A stretch of 48,240 nt of DNA from the NCBI GenBank assembly GCA_000993595.1, contig LBWJ01000013.1, positions 1-48,240 on the forward strand, read 5' to 3'. The stretch is from Candidatus Peregrinibacteria bacterium GW2011_GWC2_39_14. GTDB taxonomy: Bacteria; Patescibacteriota; Gracilibacteria; UBA1369; UBA12463. Of this stretch, positions 24,238 through 33,035 are shown piece by piece. The translations under genes and the position numbers were made by a program. Numbering within the stretch: the first letter of the stretch is position 1; every line of letters starts with the position of its first letter. Under the pieces are notes generated by a model, which was given only the letters and a program-made list of their open reading frames with translations, ran no database searches and was not told where the DNA came from.

Positions 24238-27200
24238 ATGTCATTAGATGATTTGTACACGTCGATCCCGGATGAAGAGTGTCCGGACGAACGTGACGGC
24301 TTAAATGAGCCAATTCTTACAAATAGAGGCAACGGCCAAAATAGAACGGCTCGATATGAGCCTGCGAATATTTTTGTACCGGATTATAGCGATGAAGTTA
24401 TGGCTGAAGATATAATGGAATCTACGATTACAAAACTCGCACAAGAGTTTCAAGTTCTACGTACCCGTTTAATGGAAGAAGCGTATTTTAGGCGATTGAA
24501 TCATAATGAAATGTATCACGATCCGGCTAACTCCGATGACGCGAGAAGAAAAAGAGAATTTTTGAACAATGATGATGAAAGACATAGCCCATACCCAAAT
24601 ACGAGGTATTTTATGGAAAAAATGTTGCCAACTTTGAAAATAATGGCAAATGGAGATCCGCAAGCACTGGAGGTTATAGCAAGAGATGCGTTTGAATGTT
24701 TAAAACGTCTTTTATATGAAAGAGGAAGAGCAAGTTCTTTCGGTGGATTGGTTCGTACTTTTTTTGAGCCAATTCAAGATGGGGATATTACGCGTGATGG
24801 AGAACTACGTTTTAGTAAAGCAAAAGCATTCCAGTATTTATACCAAAAATATGGGAGATTAACGGCGATTGCAGCTTCAGCGTTTCAAGGGGATCGATGC
24901 GATAAGCATCACGATGGAGGAGATTATTCATATGAAATGCATGAACTTGAAGGTATGTTGAAAAGCACATTAGAAAAGTTGCCTCCTGAATACAGAGACG
25001 ATGCGCTTGAAGTTTTAATAGCATGTGAATGGTATCAAAGGATGGAATCGTTTTGGGGCGGATTGCCAAAGGTTGTAGAAGAATTTAAGAAAAAAGGCAA
25101 AACACATTTATTAAAACGTTATTTTGAGCTTGCAAAAGCGGGAGCTATGTCAATGGATTCAGCTCATGATGGCGGGAGGGCATTTCCATTTTTAGCCCCA
25201 AAAAAAGCGTTAAAAGAATTGAGCGCCTTTGAAGAAACTCCCCTGGAATTACAAGATGATATATTCAATTTTGCGATTTTAGTTACAAGGAATAGCGAGA
25301 GTGTTTACGATCCAAATGTGCCAAGTTTCGTAAGAAAAAAAGAAAGTGACGAAGACAGATATGGGGACGGACGTCACGTCAATTTATCTCGGATTGCAGA
25401 CGGTATGGTGGCGTTAAAGAAAAAACGCAGCTTTACAGATGAAAAAGTAAGAGAGATTTTAAGAATACCTGAAGTCGTACCATCAGTTGGACATGTAATT
25501 GTCGCATCATATGCGGAATTGGATAAAAAGTTTCCGGGAGGAGTGGATGGACTTCTGAAATATCTTGAGGATTTTAAAAAAGCACCTGTTTGCGCAAGGA
25601 GCGTTGTTAATAATTTTAAAGATAAAGAATTGCCGCAAAATCATTTGCAGCTTTATTTGGATAAAGGCGCGGAAGCGGTAAGAGCAATAGGCGATGGAGC
25701 ACGTATGTATTTTGACGCAGGAGTGATGACTCCGCCGATGATAAAAATTCTTCAAGAATCTCCAAGGAAATTTGTAGCTCTTGTGGATGAAGCAATAGTA
25801 TTTGCATTAAGGTTTGGCCATGCGGGCAATAAAGCTTTTCGCGCTTATGCGATGTATTGCCTTGAGCCGGGATTTAATGATTATAAAAAAGGCATGCGTC
25901 TCATTTTAAGCAGGTCTAATAAAATAAAAAAAGAGGCGAAACAAGGAAGAGATCGCCACGCTTTAAATGGAGTAGGGCATTCTTTAGGAAAAGCATTAGA
26001 AGAATATGATCATATACCGTACTCTTTTTCGAAAACAGAGTGCACACGCGAACGCAGATTACCTGAAGATGTGAATATGGTTGATCACGCAAGAATAATT
26101 CGCGAATTGATGTTGAGCGGGCGTGGTCGAGATGGAAGATACGAGCTTTATAAAGAGATGGTGGCAAGAGGAGTGGATTATAGGGTCGCAGCATTAATAA
26201 GAATAAAGGAAGAGCAATTAGGCAATGGGAATAGAACATCCAGATTGGAAGGCATCGTCCCAATTAAAGGGCTTGATTGCCCATTGTCAAAAAGCAGGGT
26301 TAGAGACTTGGCGCGAACAATTTTTTCAGTAAGAAGGGCTTTGGCAAAAATATTTGAATGCGGTGAAGATTCTATTGGAGATAGAAGAAAATACATTGAA
26401 AGGATGCCAAGAAAAGCGGCAGTTGAGAAATTGCCAATGCTTTCAATGGATTTGCTGGAAGAACAATTGAGAAGACTGAAAGCGTTGGAGGATGACCCAA
26501 AAATAGCTCAGTTTGTAGATTTAAAAGATTTAAGGGAAGAAGTTGAAGCCGCTAAATCATTGGCATATTTTAAAGACGTTGCAGGCATTGGGATTTTGCA
26601 AGGAGGACTTGATATCCCAAGGGGAGGCCTATTGGAGCGTGGAGGGAATAATGTAAAGGCGTTAATAGCAGCAGCAAGTACGATTGTTGGTATGGGAGCA
26701 ATGAGGCTTCACGGCGTGACAGAGCAATTAGATAAATTGCCATTTGATGTACGCTTGGCTCTTCCAAAAGATCCGGGTTCAAGGGATGAATTAGTGTCGG
26801 CGATGAAAAGATATGAAAGAACTCTAATTGGTAATATCAGAAAAGCCGTTCCGGCGATTGAGGCGCTTATTTTGCAAGAGCGTGAAAGAGGAGTGGGCAA
26901 AATGCCCGTAGGTTTAAAGGTCCACACAAATAATCCAATGAATAGTGAAATATTACAATTTTTACAAAGGTTTTTTGGATTAGACAGTACAATGTTTCAT
27001 CTGATACACGCGGATCACTCTCTTGTATTGCCAGTGATGGTGAGTGAAGCGGAAATGAGTTTAACGCTCGCGGTGCTTTCGGCTTTACATGTAATAGAAG
27101 AAGAACCTGACCTACAATATTGCGGCGCGGGAGAACAGCCGGAAAAAACAGCCGGTATAATAGGCGCATCAACAATTCTATCAGCAATAAGATCTGTTCC

Positions 27201-27720
27201 GTCTTATGAGCCTGGAGCATTTAGAACAACTCATAATCAAACAGGTGCACGCATTATGTGCTATGGCGATGGAGTAAGAGAAACTGATTTGCCATTTGAT
27301 GTTGCGGAAGCCGGAGGAAGGACGGATATATTAGGGCGACGTTGCCTCGGAGGGATTGGTCGATTCAGACTTTTAACGACACTTGCAAATCATGGAGCTC
27401 ATAATAAAAGATTTGGTGATTTAATGGGAACATATGTAATGAGATTGAAAGGAATATTGCATGAGTATGGGCTTTTACAATTTTTATACGAATCGGCATG
27501 GATTTTTGATACAAAAAAAGAAGGTGATTCAATTGAAGCTCATGAAAGAATGGTGAATAGATTTATGCAAGCATGGACGCAGGCATCAAGAAGCGTTGAT
27601 TTTGGGGTGATAAGAGAGGTAAATGAACTTTTAAATGAGATGGAGGCGGCAATCCAAATGCAGAGAGAGGCTATAATAAGGGAACAGCCGGATGATTATC
27701 AGAAGCTTTTAACATTTTAA
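24238..27720 (+). CDS. Very large cytoplasmic protein of unknown function
   Basis: A 1160-residue protein without a family I recognise. There is no signal peptide or transmembrane segment. It is mostly alpha-helical and charged, and residues 1-60 are acidic and probably disordered. The most enzyme-like part is about 895-1090. It has compact hydrophobic strands (VGLKVHTNNPMN, MFHLIHADHSLVLPVMV), HVIEEEPDLQYCGAG, and GARIMCYGDGVRETDLPFD followed by GRRCLGGIGRFRLLTTLANHG. Conserved-looking His, Cys and Asp residues in that region could form an active site. It has its own promoter and is followed by a second unknown gene. It may be a lineage-specific family; I do not assign a function. Confidence 0.75.
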   Translation: MSLDDLYTSIPDEECPDERDGLNEPILTNRGNGQNRTARYEPANIFVPDYSDEVMAEDIMESTITKLAQEFQVLRTRLMEEAYFRRLNHNEMYHDPANSDDARRKREFLNNDDERHSPYPNTRYFMEKMLPTLKIMANGDPQALEVIARDAFECLKRLLYERGRASSFGGLVRTFFEPIQDGDITRDGELRFSKAKAFQYLYQKYGRLTAIAASAFQGDRCDKHHDGGDYSYEMHELEGMLKSTLEKLPPEYRDDALEVLIACEWYQRMESFWGGLPKVVEEFKKKGKTHLLKRYFELAKAGAMSMDSAHDGGRAFPFLAPKKALKELSAFEETPLELQDDIFNFAILVTRNSESVYDPNVPSFVRKKESDEDRYGDGRHVNLSRIADGMVALKKKRSFTDEKVREILRIPEVVPSVGHVIVASYAELDKKFPGGVDGLLKYLEDFKKAPVCARSVVNNFKDKELPQNHLQLYLDKGAEAVRAIGDGARMYFDAGVMTPPMIKILQESPRKFVALVDEAIVFALRFGHAGNKAFRAYAMYCLEPGFNDYKKGMRLILSRSNKIKKEAKQGRDRHALNGVGHSLGKALEEYDHIPYSFSKTECTRERRLPEDVNMVDHARIIRELMLSGRGRDGRYELYKEMVARGVDYRVAALIRIKEEQLGNGNRTSRLEGIVPIKGLDCPLSKSRVRDLARTIFSVRRALAKIFECGEDSIGDRRKYIERMPRKAAVEKLPMLSMDLLEEQLRRLKALEDDPKIAQFVDLKDLREEVEAAKSLAYFKDVAGIGILQGGLDIPRGGLLERGGNNVKALIAAASTIVGMGAMRLHGVTEQLDKLPFDVRLALPKDPGSRDELVSAMKRYERTLIGNIRKAVPAIEALILQERERGVGKMPVGLKVHTNNPMNSEILQFLQRFFGLDSTMFHLIHADHSLVLPVMVSEAEMSLTLAVLSALHVIEEEPDLQYCGAGEQPEKTAGIIGASTILSAIRSVPSYEPGAFRTTHNQTGARIMCYGDGVRETDLPFDVAEAGGRTDILGRRCLGGIGRFRLLTTLANHGAHNKRFGDLMGTYVMRLKGILHEYGLLQFLYESAWIFDTKKEGDSIEAHERMVNRFMQAWTQASRSVDFGVIREVNELLNEMEAAIQMQREAIIREQPDDYQKLLTF

Positions 27721-27778
27721 TTTTGAAAGTATAATAAAAAATGTTAAAATAAAATCTTAAAAATTAAATAATAAAAAT

Positions 27779-28534
27779 ATGTGTAATCATATGACGGCGA
27801 TTAAAGGCGGTGCTCCAGCGGTTGATTTAAGAGACATAGCGAAAGTAAGAGGACTGGAAAGGCCATCGACGTCATTGCCTCAAAGGCATTCAAGATGCGA
27901 CGAATTGCAGAGAGGTTTCGGAGATAGAGCAAGAGCTCTACAGTCTACTGCACAGCCGGTTGCAAGAAAAACATATCCTACAAGACCACAGTTGTCAGAC
28001 GCACCCGTCGGTTCAGCGGCAGCGGGCAAATTAGCAGCCACGATGAGACCGCCGGCAGAATTTGAAACAAAAAGACCGGTTGAAGAAATATCGCCGCCGA
28101 TCGTTGAAGTTGATGGTGAGGTTGCAATGCCGGAGGCAGCTTCAGCGCCAACGGTAACGCCAAGTGCCGTAATCACAACAGAAGTTGCACGCAATGTTGT
28201 AAGGAGAAGGAGCGAGGGTGTAAAAACGGCAGTCGCAGATGCATTAGAGCCGGTCGATATGTCAGAAAACGGAAGAATCAGTTCTTTACTTGCAGACATC
28301 AATGAAAGAGCACGAACATTGCCAAGCGGAGATGGACCAAGCAAAAAACATGCAAGAAAATTATTGCAAACAGAAGGCCTCAGATCTTTGGCTGAAATAA
28401 TTGGAATGTCGGTTCCTGGAAACGTTGGCGACCATAGATTTCATATTTTAGCAGCTGCAAGAGTCAAAATGGGTTCAGATCAATTCGCAATTGCAAAATC
28501 ATTGGCATTTTTGAGCAATCCGGAGAAAAGATAG
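27779..28534 (+). CDS. Protein of unknown function with disordered N-terminus
   Basis: A 251-residue protein. The first ~160 residues are rich in Pro, Ala, Arg and Thr and are probably disordered. The final ~85 are helical (GRISSLLADINERARTLPSG, KKHARKLLQTEGLRSLAEIIG, DHRFHILAAARVKMG). The last part resembles the end of the small protein at 34784-35266 (pattern RxHIL, then a spaced Gly and a hydrophobic helix). A TATAAT at about 27730 gives it a separate promoter, 58 bp after the giant gene. Function unknown. Confidence 0.6.
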   Translation: MCNHMTAIKGGAPAVDLRDIAKVRGLERPSTSLPQRHSRCDELQRGFGDRARALQSTAQPVARKTYPTRPQLSDAPVGSAAAGKLAATMRPPAEFETKRPVEEISPPIVEVDGEVAMPEAASAPTVTPSAVITTEVARNVVRRRSEGVKTAVADALEPVDMSENGRISSLLADINERARTLPSGDGPSKKHARKLLQTEGLRSLAEIIGMSVPGNVGDHRFHILAAARVKMGSDQFAIAKSLAFLSNPEKR

Positions 28535-28651
28535 GCTTGCGATGCAAAAAGCGAAAGTTATTTATAAAAGATAGTAAGGTAAATGTACATAAACTTTTAT
28601 TGTTATTCGGTTAAGCGTTGATATAGTTAGCTTGATTTTTGGTAATTTAAT

Positions 28652-29137
28652 ATGGAAATTACAGAACAAGCACTATCAAAATTGAAAGAAGAAACTAAGG
28701 AGTATTACAATTCTTTGAAGGAAGTTTATTGCCCTTATTTTAACGCGTCAGTCAAATTTACATCAGGAGGATTTCAGCATATTTTTTATAAAAATGCCTC
28801 TAAAAATAAGGAAAGAGATAAAAGTTCTCAAATTATAAGATTAAAGCTTTTTAAATTAGCCCAAAAACTGCTAAGAGATTCAAAAACGGTACAGGAATAT
28901 TTTTGCAATAATGAATTTGTAATTATCAAGATGAATAAACGTAAGGAAAAAATGATGAAAGCGGTCTATTATTGGGGTTTTATAGGAATAATTGATGGCA
29001 AAAAGATCAAAGTGATTGTGCGGCAAGTTGGCAGTGGTGACAAAAAGTTTTGGAGCATAATCCCAAATTGGATTACAAGAAAATCTCATGAGAATAATAC
29101 GATTATTACATACAGGGGAGATCTAAAAAGCGATTAA
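28652..29137 (+). CDS. Small basic protein, possible RelE/barnase-fold nuclease
   Basis: A 161-residue, Lys-rich protein. The pattern FTSGGFQHIFYKN, then RDKSSQIIRLKLFKLAQKLLRDS, then KIKVIVRQVGSGDKKFWSIIPNW follows the layout of single-domain BECR-fold ribonuclease toxins: a conserved G-x-x-H-I, an Arg-rich helix, a paired beta hairpin and a terminal FxSIxP. This assignment rests on motif resemblance only. No antitoxin gene is next to it. It lies about 160 bp from tRNA-Arg and is more AT-rich than its neighbours, so acquisition by transfer is possible. Confidence 0.55.
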   Translation: MEITEQALSKLKEETKEYYNSLKEVYCPYFNASVKFTSGGFQHIFYKNASKNKERDKSSQIIRLKLFKLAQKLLRDSKTVQEYFCNNEFVIIKMNKRKEKMMKAVYYWGFIGIIDGKKIKVIVRQVGSGDKKFWSIIPNWITRKSHENNTIITYRGDLKSD

Positions 29138-29142
29138 AAAAA

Positions 29143-29196
29143 GCACCTGTCTACAGCTTTGAATCTGGCCGTACAGGGCTACCGCCCCACAGATGC
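29143..29196. other. Small inverted-repeat element
   Basis: GCACCTGT (29143-29150) pairs with ACAGATGC (29189-29196) with one mismatch, and encloses the hairpin GGGC-TACC-GCCC (29076+100 to 29187, i.e. 29176-29187). It is GC-rich against an AT-rich background and sits between the nuclease-like gene and tRNA-Arg. It could be a terminator, a small RNA or a recombination-site remnant. Confidence 0.3.
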
Positions 29197-29239
29197 AAAT
29201 TAATGATACACAATTCCGCAAAATAAATCAATAAAAAAA

Positions 29240-29267
29240 TCGCACTTCGCTGTGCCTATTTATATTT
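29240..29267 (-). terminator. Probable terminator of tRNA-Arg
   Basis: Minus strand: GCAC-AGCGAA-GTGC followed by GATTTTTTT. A stronger stem (GCGCGGA/TCCGCGC) lies between it and the tRNA 3' end. Confidence 0.5.
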
Positions 29268-29296
29268 GCGCGGACAGACATAAGGATCCGCGCATG

Positions 29297-29371
29297 TGGT
29301 ACGCCCAGTAAGAATCGAACTTACATCAACAGCTTAGAAGGCTGCTGCTCTATCCATTGAGCTATGGGCGC
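29297..29371 (-). tRNA. tRNA-Arg (anticodon UCU)
   Basis: Cloverleaf on the minus strand: acceptor GCGCCCA/TGGGCGT (first pair G-T), D arm GCTCAATGGATAGAGC, anticodon arm GCAGC-CTTCTAA-GCTGT with TCT at 34-36, and T arm with GTTCGATTC. The 3' CCA is encoded. It reads AGA and AGG codons, which are frequent in this window. Confidence 0.96.
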
Positions 29372-29484
29372 GCGTATTTCAAGCGTTTGCGCTTTTCATG
29401 CGCTTCAAATCGCTAAGATTTTACAACAAAAACAATAAAATTCAAATAACAAATATAAAACAGAACTTACGCTTCGCTCCAGTT

Positions 29485-31449
29485 CTATTGCGCCACCGCC
29501 AACCCGTCCGAATATTTATCCGCACCCATGTCTTTAATAACCATGACTCGATAAATCACTTCGGCGACATCTTTGCGCTTCATGCCTTCATTTGGATTGA
29601 ATTTATTATTAACGACAGGCACAAGATTCTTGTTTTTTGCATAAAATACATAAGAAGCAAACCAATCACTTGAAGAAACGTCATCATAAATAAATCCTGC
29701 AAAGCTCATATTCACATCGATTTTCATGGCAAGAAGAAGCATTTTCAAAAATTCAGTTTTATTAACCGTATTATTTGGCCTAAATGTATTGTCAGCCGTG
29801 TACCCCTGAACAACATTATTCAAATATCCGGTCATAACATAATTCACAAACCAATCCGTGGATTTAACATCTTTAAACGGAATTGATGCGGCAGTTCTTG
29901 AAGGCGTATTTGTAGCCTCAAATATAAGCTTCAAAGCTTCCGCTCTGGAAACGACTTGATCAGGTCTAAAAGTACCATCTTCATAACCGGCGATAATATT
30001 TTTATCTTTTAAATATTGTATTGAGCGATAATTTGGAAATGAGCTGCTGACGTCAGCAAAAAGCAAGCTTCCTTGAAGTGCATCGCGCGTTTGTTCTGTG
30101 AAGATAACACGTTCATTTGGGTTATATCCTTTTGCGGTAATCTCGAAGACTTGCGATGTATATTTCTTGCCTCTAAATTCAACCGTAACACTGCCTGATC
30201 CCGGCGCAGGGTTAATAAGCGTGACATTTGCGGTTGAACCTCGGAAATCACTTGAAATCAAAGTTGTTTTATCAAGCATACCAAGTCCACTTCCGCTCAA
30301 AGAAACCGTTATTGCGCCATCAAAATTCCCTGAAAACTTTTCATCTCCTTCATAAACAGTGATCGTGAACACTATTCCTTCGTTCCACATATACGAAGTT
30401 TTTGATGTAACTTTTAAAGTCAAATCAGCGCCATTTGAAACATTTGCGCTATTATCAGAAGTTGTCGTGTTTACATTTGTATTTGTATTAACATTCGTAT
30501 TCGTTGGGACTGTTGTTTGTGTATTATTTATAATTCCGTTTGTGTCATAAACCGGCGAACCAATCATATGGTTTTGGACATATGCCATTGGATGTAATGT
30601 CATTAATTCAGCATTAGCTCGGCCAAGGCCAAGATCAACGGCATTGTTAAAGGTTTTGACTCCGGCATCACTCATATCTTTATATGTAAAAGGCCAATAT
30701 GGATGCCAAGGCGCTTCATCGTTATCTATTTGGAAATGAAGATGCGGCGCAGAGGCAAGTCCGCTATCGCCACTCAAGGCTATTTGTTGACCTTTCAAAA
30801 CAACTTCACCCTCAGTAACGTTAAGCGCGCTTAAATGATTATATGAAGAATAAAGCGTTGTTTTTTTGGAAGAATCATTTGGATCCGGAGCATTTTCATG
30901 CGTGATAACAAGATGATTCCCAAACCCGCTGGAAAGAGCTTCAACTTTGCTGATGAAACCGTTTGCAACTGCATAAATAGGCGTACCCATAGGGATTTTG
31001 ATATCAATTGCAGGATGTGATCCAATATTTTCAATCCCATCAAATTTATAGTTTCCAAGATAAACAACAGGATAAGTTATGCGCGCATTGGTGTGGGCGT
31101 CGTCTTTCGCAGTTCGATCCAAAAGAAGTCCAGTTTCATATCTTGGCAAAGGAATTAATTTTGCGGCAGGAATCGAGCTAAAATTCATTTTAAATTCCGC
31201 GCTTGTAAGATGAGCCCAGTTTGGAACTTGTTTAACAGGCATAGTGGTGCCATCAAAAGCAGGCACAGGTCTGATTGGAATAATGCTCGCGTGATACTGC
31301 GATACGTTCTGAAACGCGAAAAAAGAAGACAAAACAAACATGAGAATAACAACGAAAAATACAATCTTGCGATTGGCTTTACGTTTATGATCATGTTCAT
31401 GAAGTTTCGAAATAAACGATTTTCTATTTTTGTTTTTGTTTTTAACCAT
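29485..31449 (-). CDS. M23 peptidoglycan endopeptidase with three SLH domains
   Basis: A 654-residue cell-wall enzyme. After a basic start it has a membrane-spanning or signal segment (KIVFFVVILMFVLSSFFAF, about 28-46). The LytM/M23 domain spans about 130-245, with zinc ligands in SHPAID (His and Asp near 144) and HLHF (near 235). A Thr/Asn linker (TNTNVNTNTNVN) leads to an Ig-like beta domain (about 340-450). Three SLH repeats (about 460-640; FPNYRSIQYLKDKNIIAGYEDG, FKDVKSTDWF, NVVQGYTADNTFRPNNTV) complete the protein. SLH domains bind pyruvylated wall polymer, which matches csaB at 2061. Confidence 0.93.
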   Translation of the reverse strand: MVKNKNKNRKSFISKLHEHDHKRKANRKIVFFVVILMFVLSSFFAFQNVSQYHASIIPIRPVPAFDGTTMPVKQVPNWAHLTSAEFKMNFSSIPAAKLIPLPRYETGLLLDRTAKDDAHTNARITYPVVYLGNYKFDGIENIGSHPAIDIKIPMGTPIYAVANGFISKVEALSSGFGNHLVITHENAPDPNDSSKKTTLYSSYNHLSALNVTEGEVVLKGQQIALSGDSGLASAPHLHFQIDNDEAPWHPYWPFTYKDMSDAGVKTFNNAVDLGLGRANAELMTLHPMAYVQNHMIGSPVYDTNGIINNTQTTVPTNTNVNTNTNVNTTTSDNSANVSNGADLTLKVTSKTSYMWNEGIVFTITVYEGDEKFSGNFDGAITVSLSGSGLGMLDKTTLISSDFRGSTANVTLINPAPGSGSVTVEFRGKKYTSQVFEITAKGYNPNERVIFTEQTRDALQGSLLFADVSSSFPNYRSIQYLKDKNIIAGYEDGTFRPDQVVSRAEALKLIFEATNTPSRTAASIPFKDVKSTDWFVNYVMTGYLNNVVQGYTADNTFRPNNTVNKTEFLKMLLLAMKIDVNMSFAGFIYDDVSSSDWFASYVFYAKNKNLVPVVNNKFNPNEGMKRKDVAEVIYRVMVIKDMGADKYSDGLAVAQ

Positions 31450-31493
31450 TATTATGTTGTCAAGGTATTATCATATTATATCAAAAAATCGCA

Positions 31494-32528
31494 ATGTTAT
31501 CAAGCCTATATACCTCAAAAAACGAGATAAACACGACAAAATTCGCCCAAAACATGGTAAAAAGCATGAATTTTAAGGGCGTTATCTGTTTATATGGTGA
31601 AATTGGCGCCGGAAAGACTGTTTTTGCAAAAGGTTGCGCTGAGGCCTTGGGCGTAAATAAGAGCAAAATAAAGAGCCCAACTTTTTCATTTATTCGCGAA
31701 TATAAAGAGAAAGGCCTTGAAATGTATCATTGCGATTTTTATCGTATCAATAATGATGATGAGATTTTGCATCACACGCTCGACGAAATTATGAAAAAGA
31801 AAAACGCACTAGTTATTATTGAATGGGCTCAGAATTTATCTCAGGTTTTGCCAAAAAATCGAATCGACATTTTCTTTGAATATAAAGCTAAAAACTCGCG
31901 AAAATTAACAATCAAATTCCCGCAAAATACAGATTGGATTTTAGATCTATATAAAAAATATTTCACACCTGCGCACGTCATCAAACACATGCGAACAGTC
32001 GCGGATTTTGCAGTCAAAATGGGCGAAAAATACATAAAAAAGGGGATTTATGTTGATTTGAAAAAGGTTGAGGAGATTGCGCTTTTGCACGATTTGCTTA
32101 AACCGATAAGCTTTTTTAATTGGAATAACAGCCAGTTTGGCCAAAAAATGGCACCATCAAAAAACGCAATAAAACTTTGGACTCGACTTCGCAAAAAATA
32201 CGGCTATGGGAATGACGTGCAAGCAACGGTTGATGTTTTGAAAAATTTCGACCGCAGAAATTCGAACATGGCATCGCTTGCAAATTCCGTTTTAACCCAG
32301 CAATTTGACGCTATAATAAGCCAAAAATACCCACTCAAAACTCTCGAAGAAACGTTCGTTTATTATGCGGATAAACGTGTAAAACACACAAAAGTCGTTT
32401 CACTAAAAGAACGTTTTGAAGACGGCAGAAAACGCTATTTCCAAAATAAAAAGATCCCAAAATACACGTCCATAATCGAACGTAAAATATATAAGATGGA
32501 AAAAAGCCTATTGCATAATTTGACTTAA
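31494..32528 (+). CDS. tsaE: TsaE-type ATPase fused to an HD domain
   Basis: Residues 1-150 are TsaE, the ATPase that works with TsaB/TsaD in making t6A37 of ANN-decoding tRNAs. The marks are Walker A GEIGAGKT (35-42), SPTFSFIREYK, HCDFYRI and VIIEWAQ. Normal TsaE ends there, at about 150 residues. Here a second domain (about 155-320) begins HVIKHMRTVADFAVKMG, with H161/H165, and continues with LLHDLLKP (H199-D200), an HD phosphohydrolase pattern, and then LANSVLTQQFDAI and YYADKRV. The HD metal site looks present. A nucleotide or cyclic-dinucleotide substrate is a guess. It is convergent with the next gene and overlaps it by 21 bp. Confidence 0.9.
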   Translation: MLSSLYTSKNEINTTKFAQNMVKSMNFKGVICLYGEIGAGKTVFAKGCAEALGVNKSKIKSPTFSFIREYKEKGLEMYHCDFYRINNDDEILHHTLDEIMKKKNALVIIEWAQNLSQVLPKNRIDIFFEYKAKNSRKLTIKFPQNTDWILDLYKKYFTPAHVIKHMRTVADFAVKMGEKYIKKGIYVDLKKVEEIALLHDLLKPISFFNWNNSQFGQKMAPSKNAIKLWTRLRKKYGYGNDVQATVDVLKNFDRRNSNMASLANSVLTQQFDAIISQKYPLKTLEETFVYYADKRVKHTKVVSLKERFEDGRKRYFQNKKIPKYTSIIERKIYKMEKSLLHNLT

Positions 32529-32978
32529 AGTCGAAATCAAAAGCGCTTCCGTATCACGAATTATCTCTTTTGAAATCGGCATTTTGAATTTCGCACGTTC
32601 GCAATCTTCAATATATTCTTTTGCCCGATTTAAATTCAAATAAATTCCATCATAAATGTCAGAGATTCGTAGAGTTGGGGGTTTGATAAGTTTCACAAAA
32701 TCCATAAAATCATAAGTTTGCGTTTCGATTTTGCCTATCCAGTTATGCACAGTGTAATTATCGCTAAAATAAATGCCTCCGCTCGCTTTTTCTTCAAAAA
32801 AATTAGCGGTTTTGCCAAGCTTCTCATTATCATCCTCAAATCTTTTATATATTTTTTCCAGAACCTCTTTTTGTAATTCCGCACGCTCATCGTGTGACAT
32901 TTTAGCAAGTTGCTCAGGATTAAGTTTTAAATCCTTTGGTTCTTCAATATTTTCCGGTTTTTGCGCGTCTAACGACAT
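32508..32978 (-). CDS. Protein of unknown function
   Basis: A 156-residue acidic, helical protein with no recognised domain. The N-terminal 45 residues are charged (LNPEQLAKMSHDERAELQKEVLEKIYKRF) and may form a coiled coil. A tryptophan/tyrosine-rich centre (SDNYTVHNWIGKIETQTYDFMDFV) follows. Its end overlaps the convergent tsaE fusion. Cytoplasmic; function unknown. Confidence 0.7.
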   Translation of the reverse strand: MSLDAQKPENIEEPKDLKLNPEQLAKMSHDERAELQKEVLEKIYKRFEDDNEKLGKTANFFEEKASGGIYFSDNYTVHNWIGKIETQTYDFMDFVKLIKPPTLRISDIYDGIYLNLNRAKEYIEDCERAKFKMPISKEIIRDTEALLISTLSQIMQ

Positions 32979-33035
32979 CTGTTGATTGATAATTTAAAGA
33001 TTGAAAATTGAATGTAAATTGATTCTTGTAAATTG

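Noticed and set aside
30455..30530. Tandem repeat array
   Set aside because: It codes for the Thr/Asn linker of the M23-SLH protein; there is no spacer structure.
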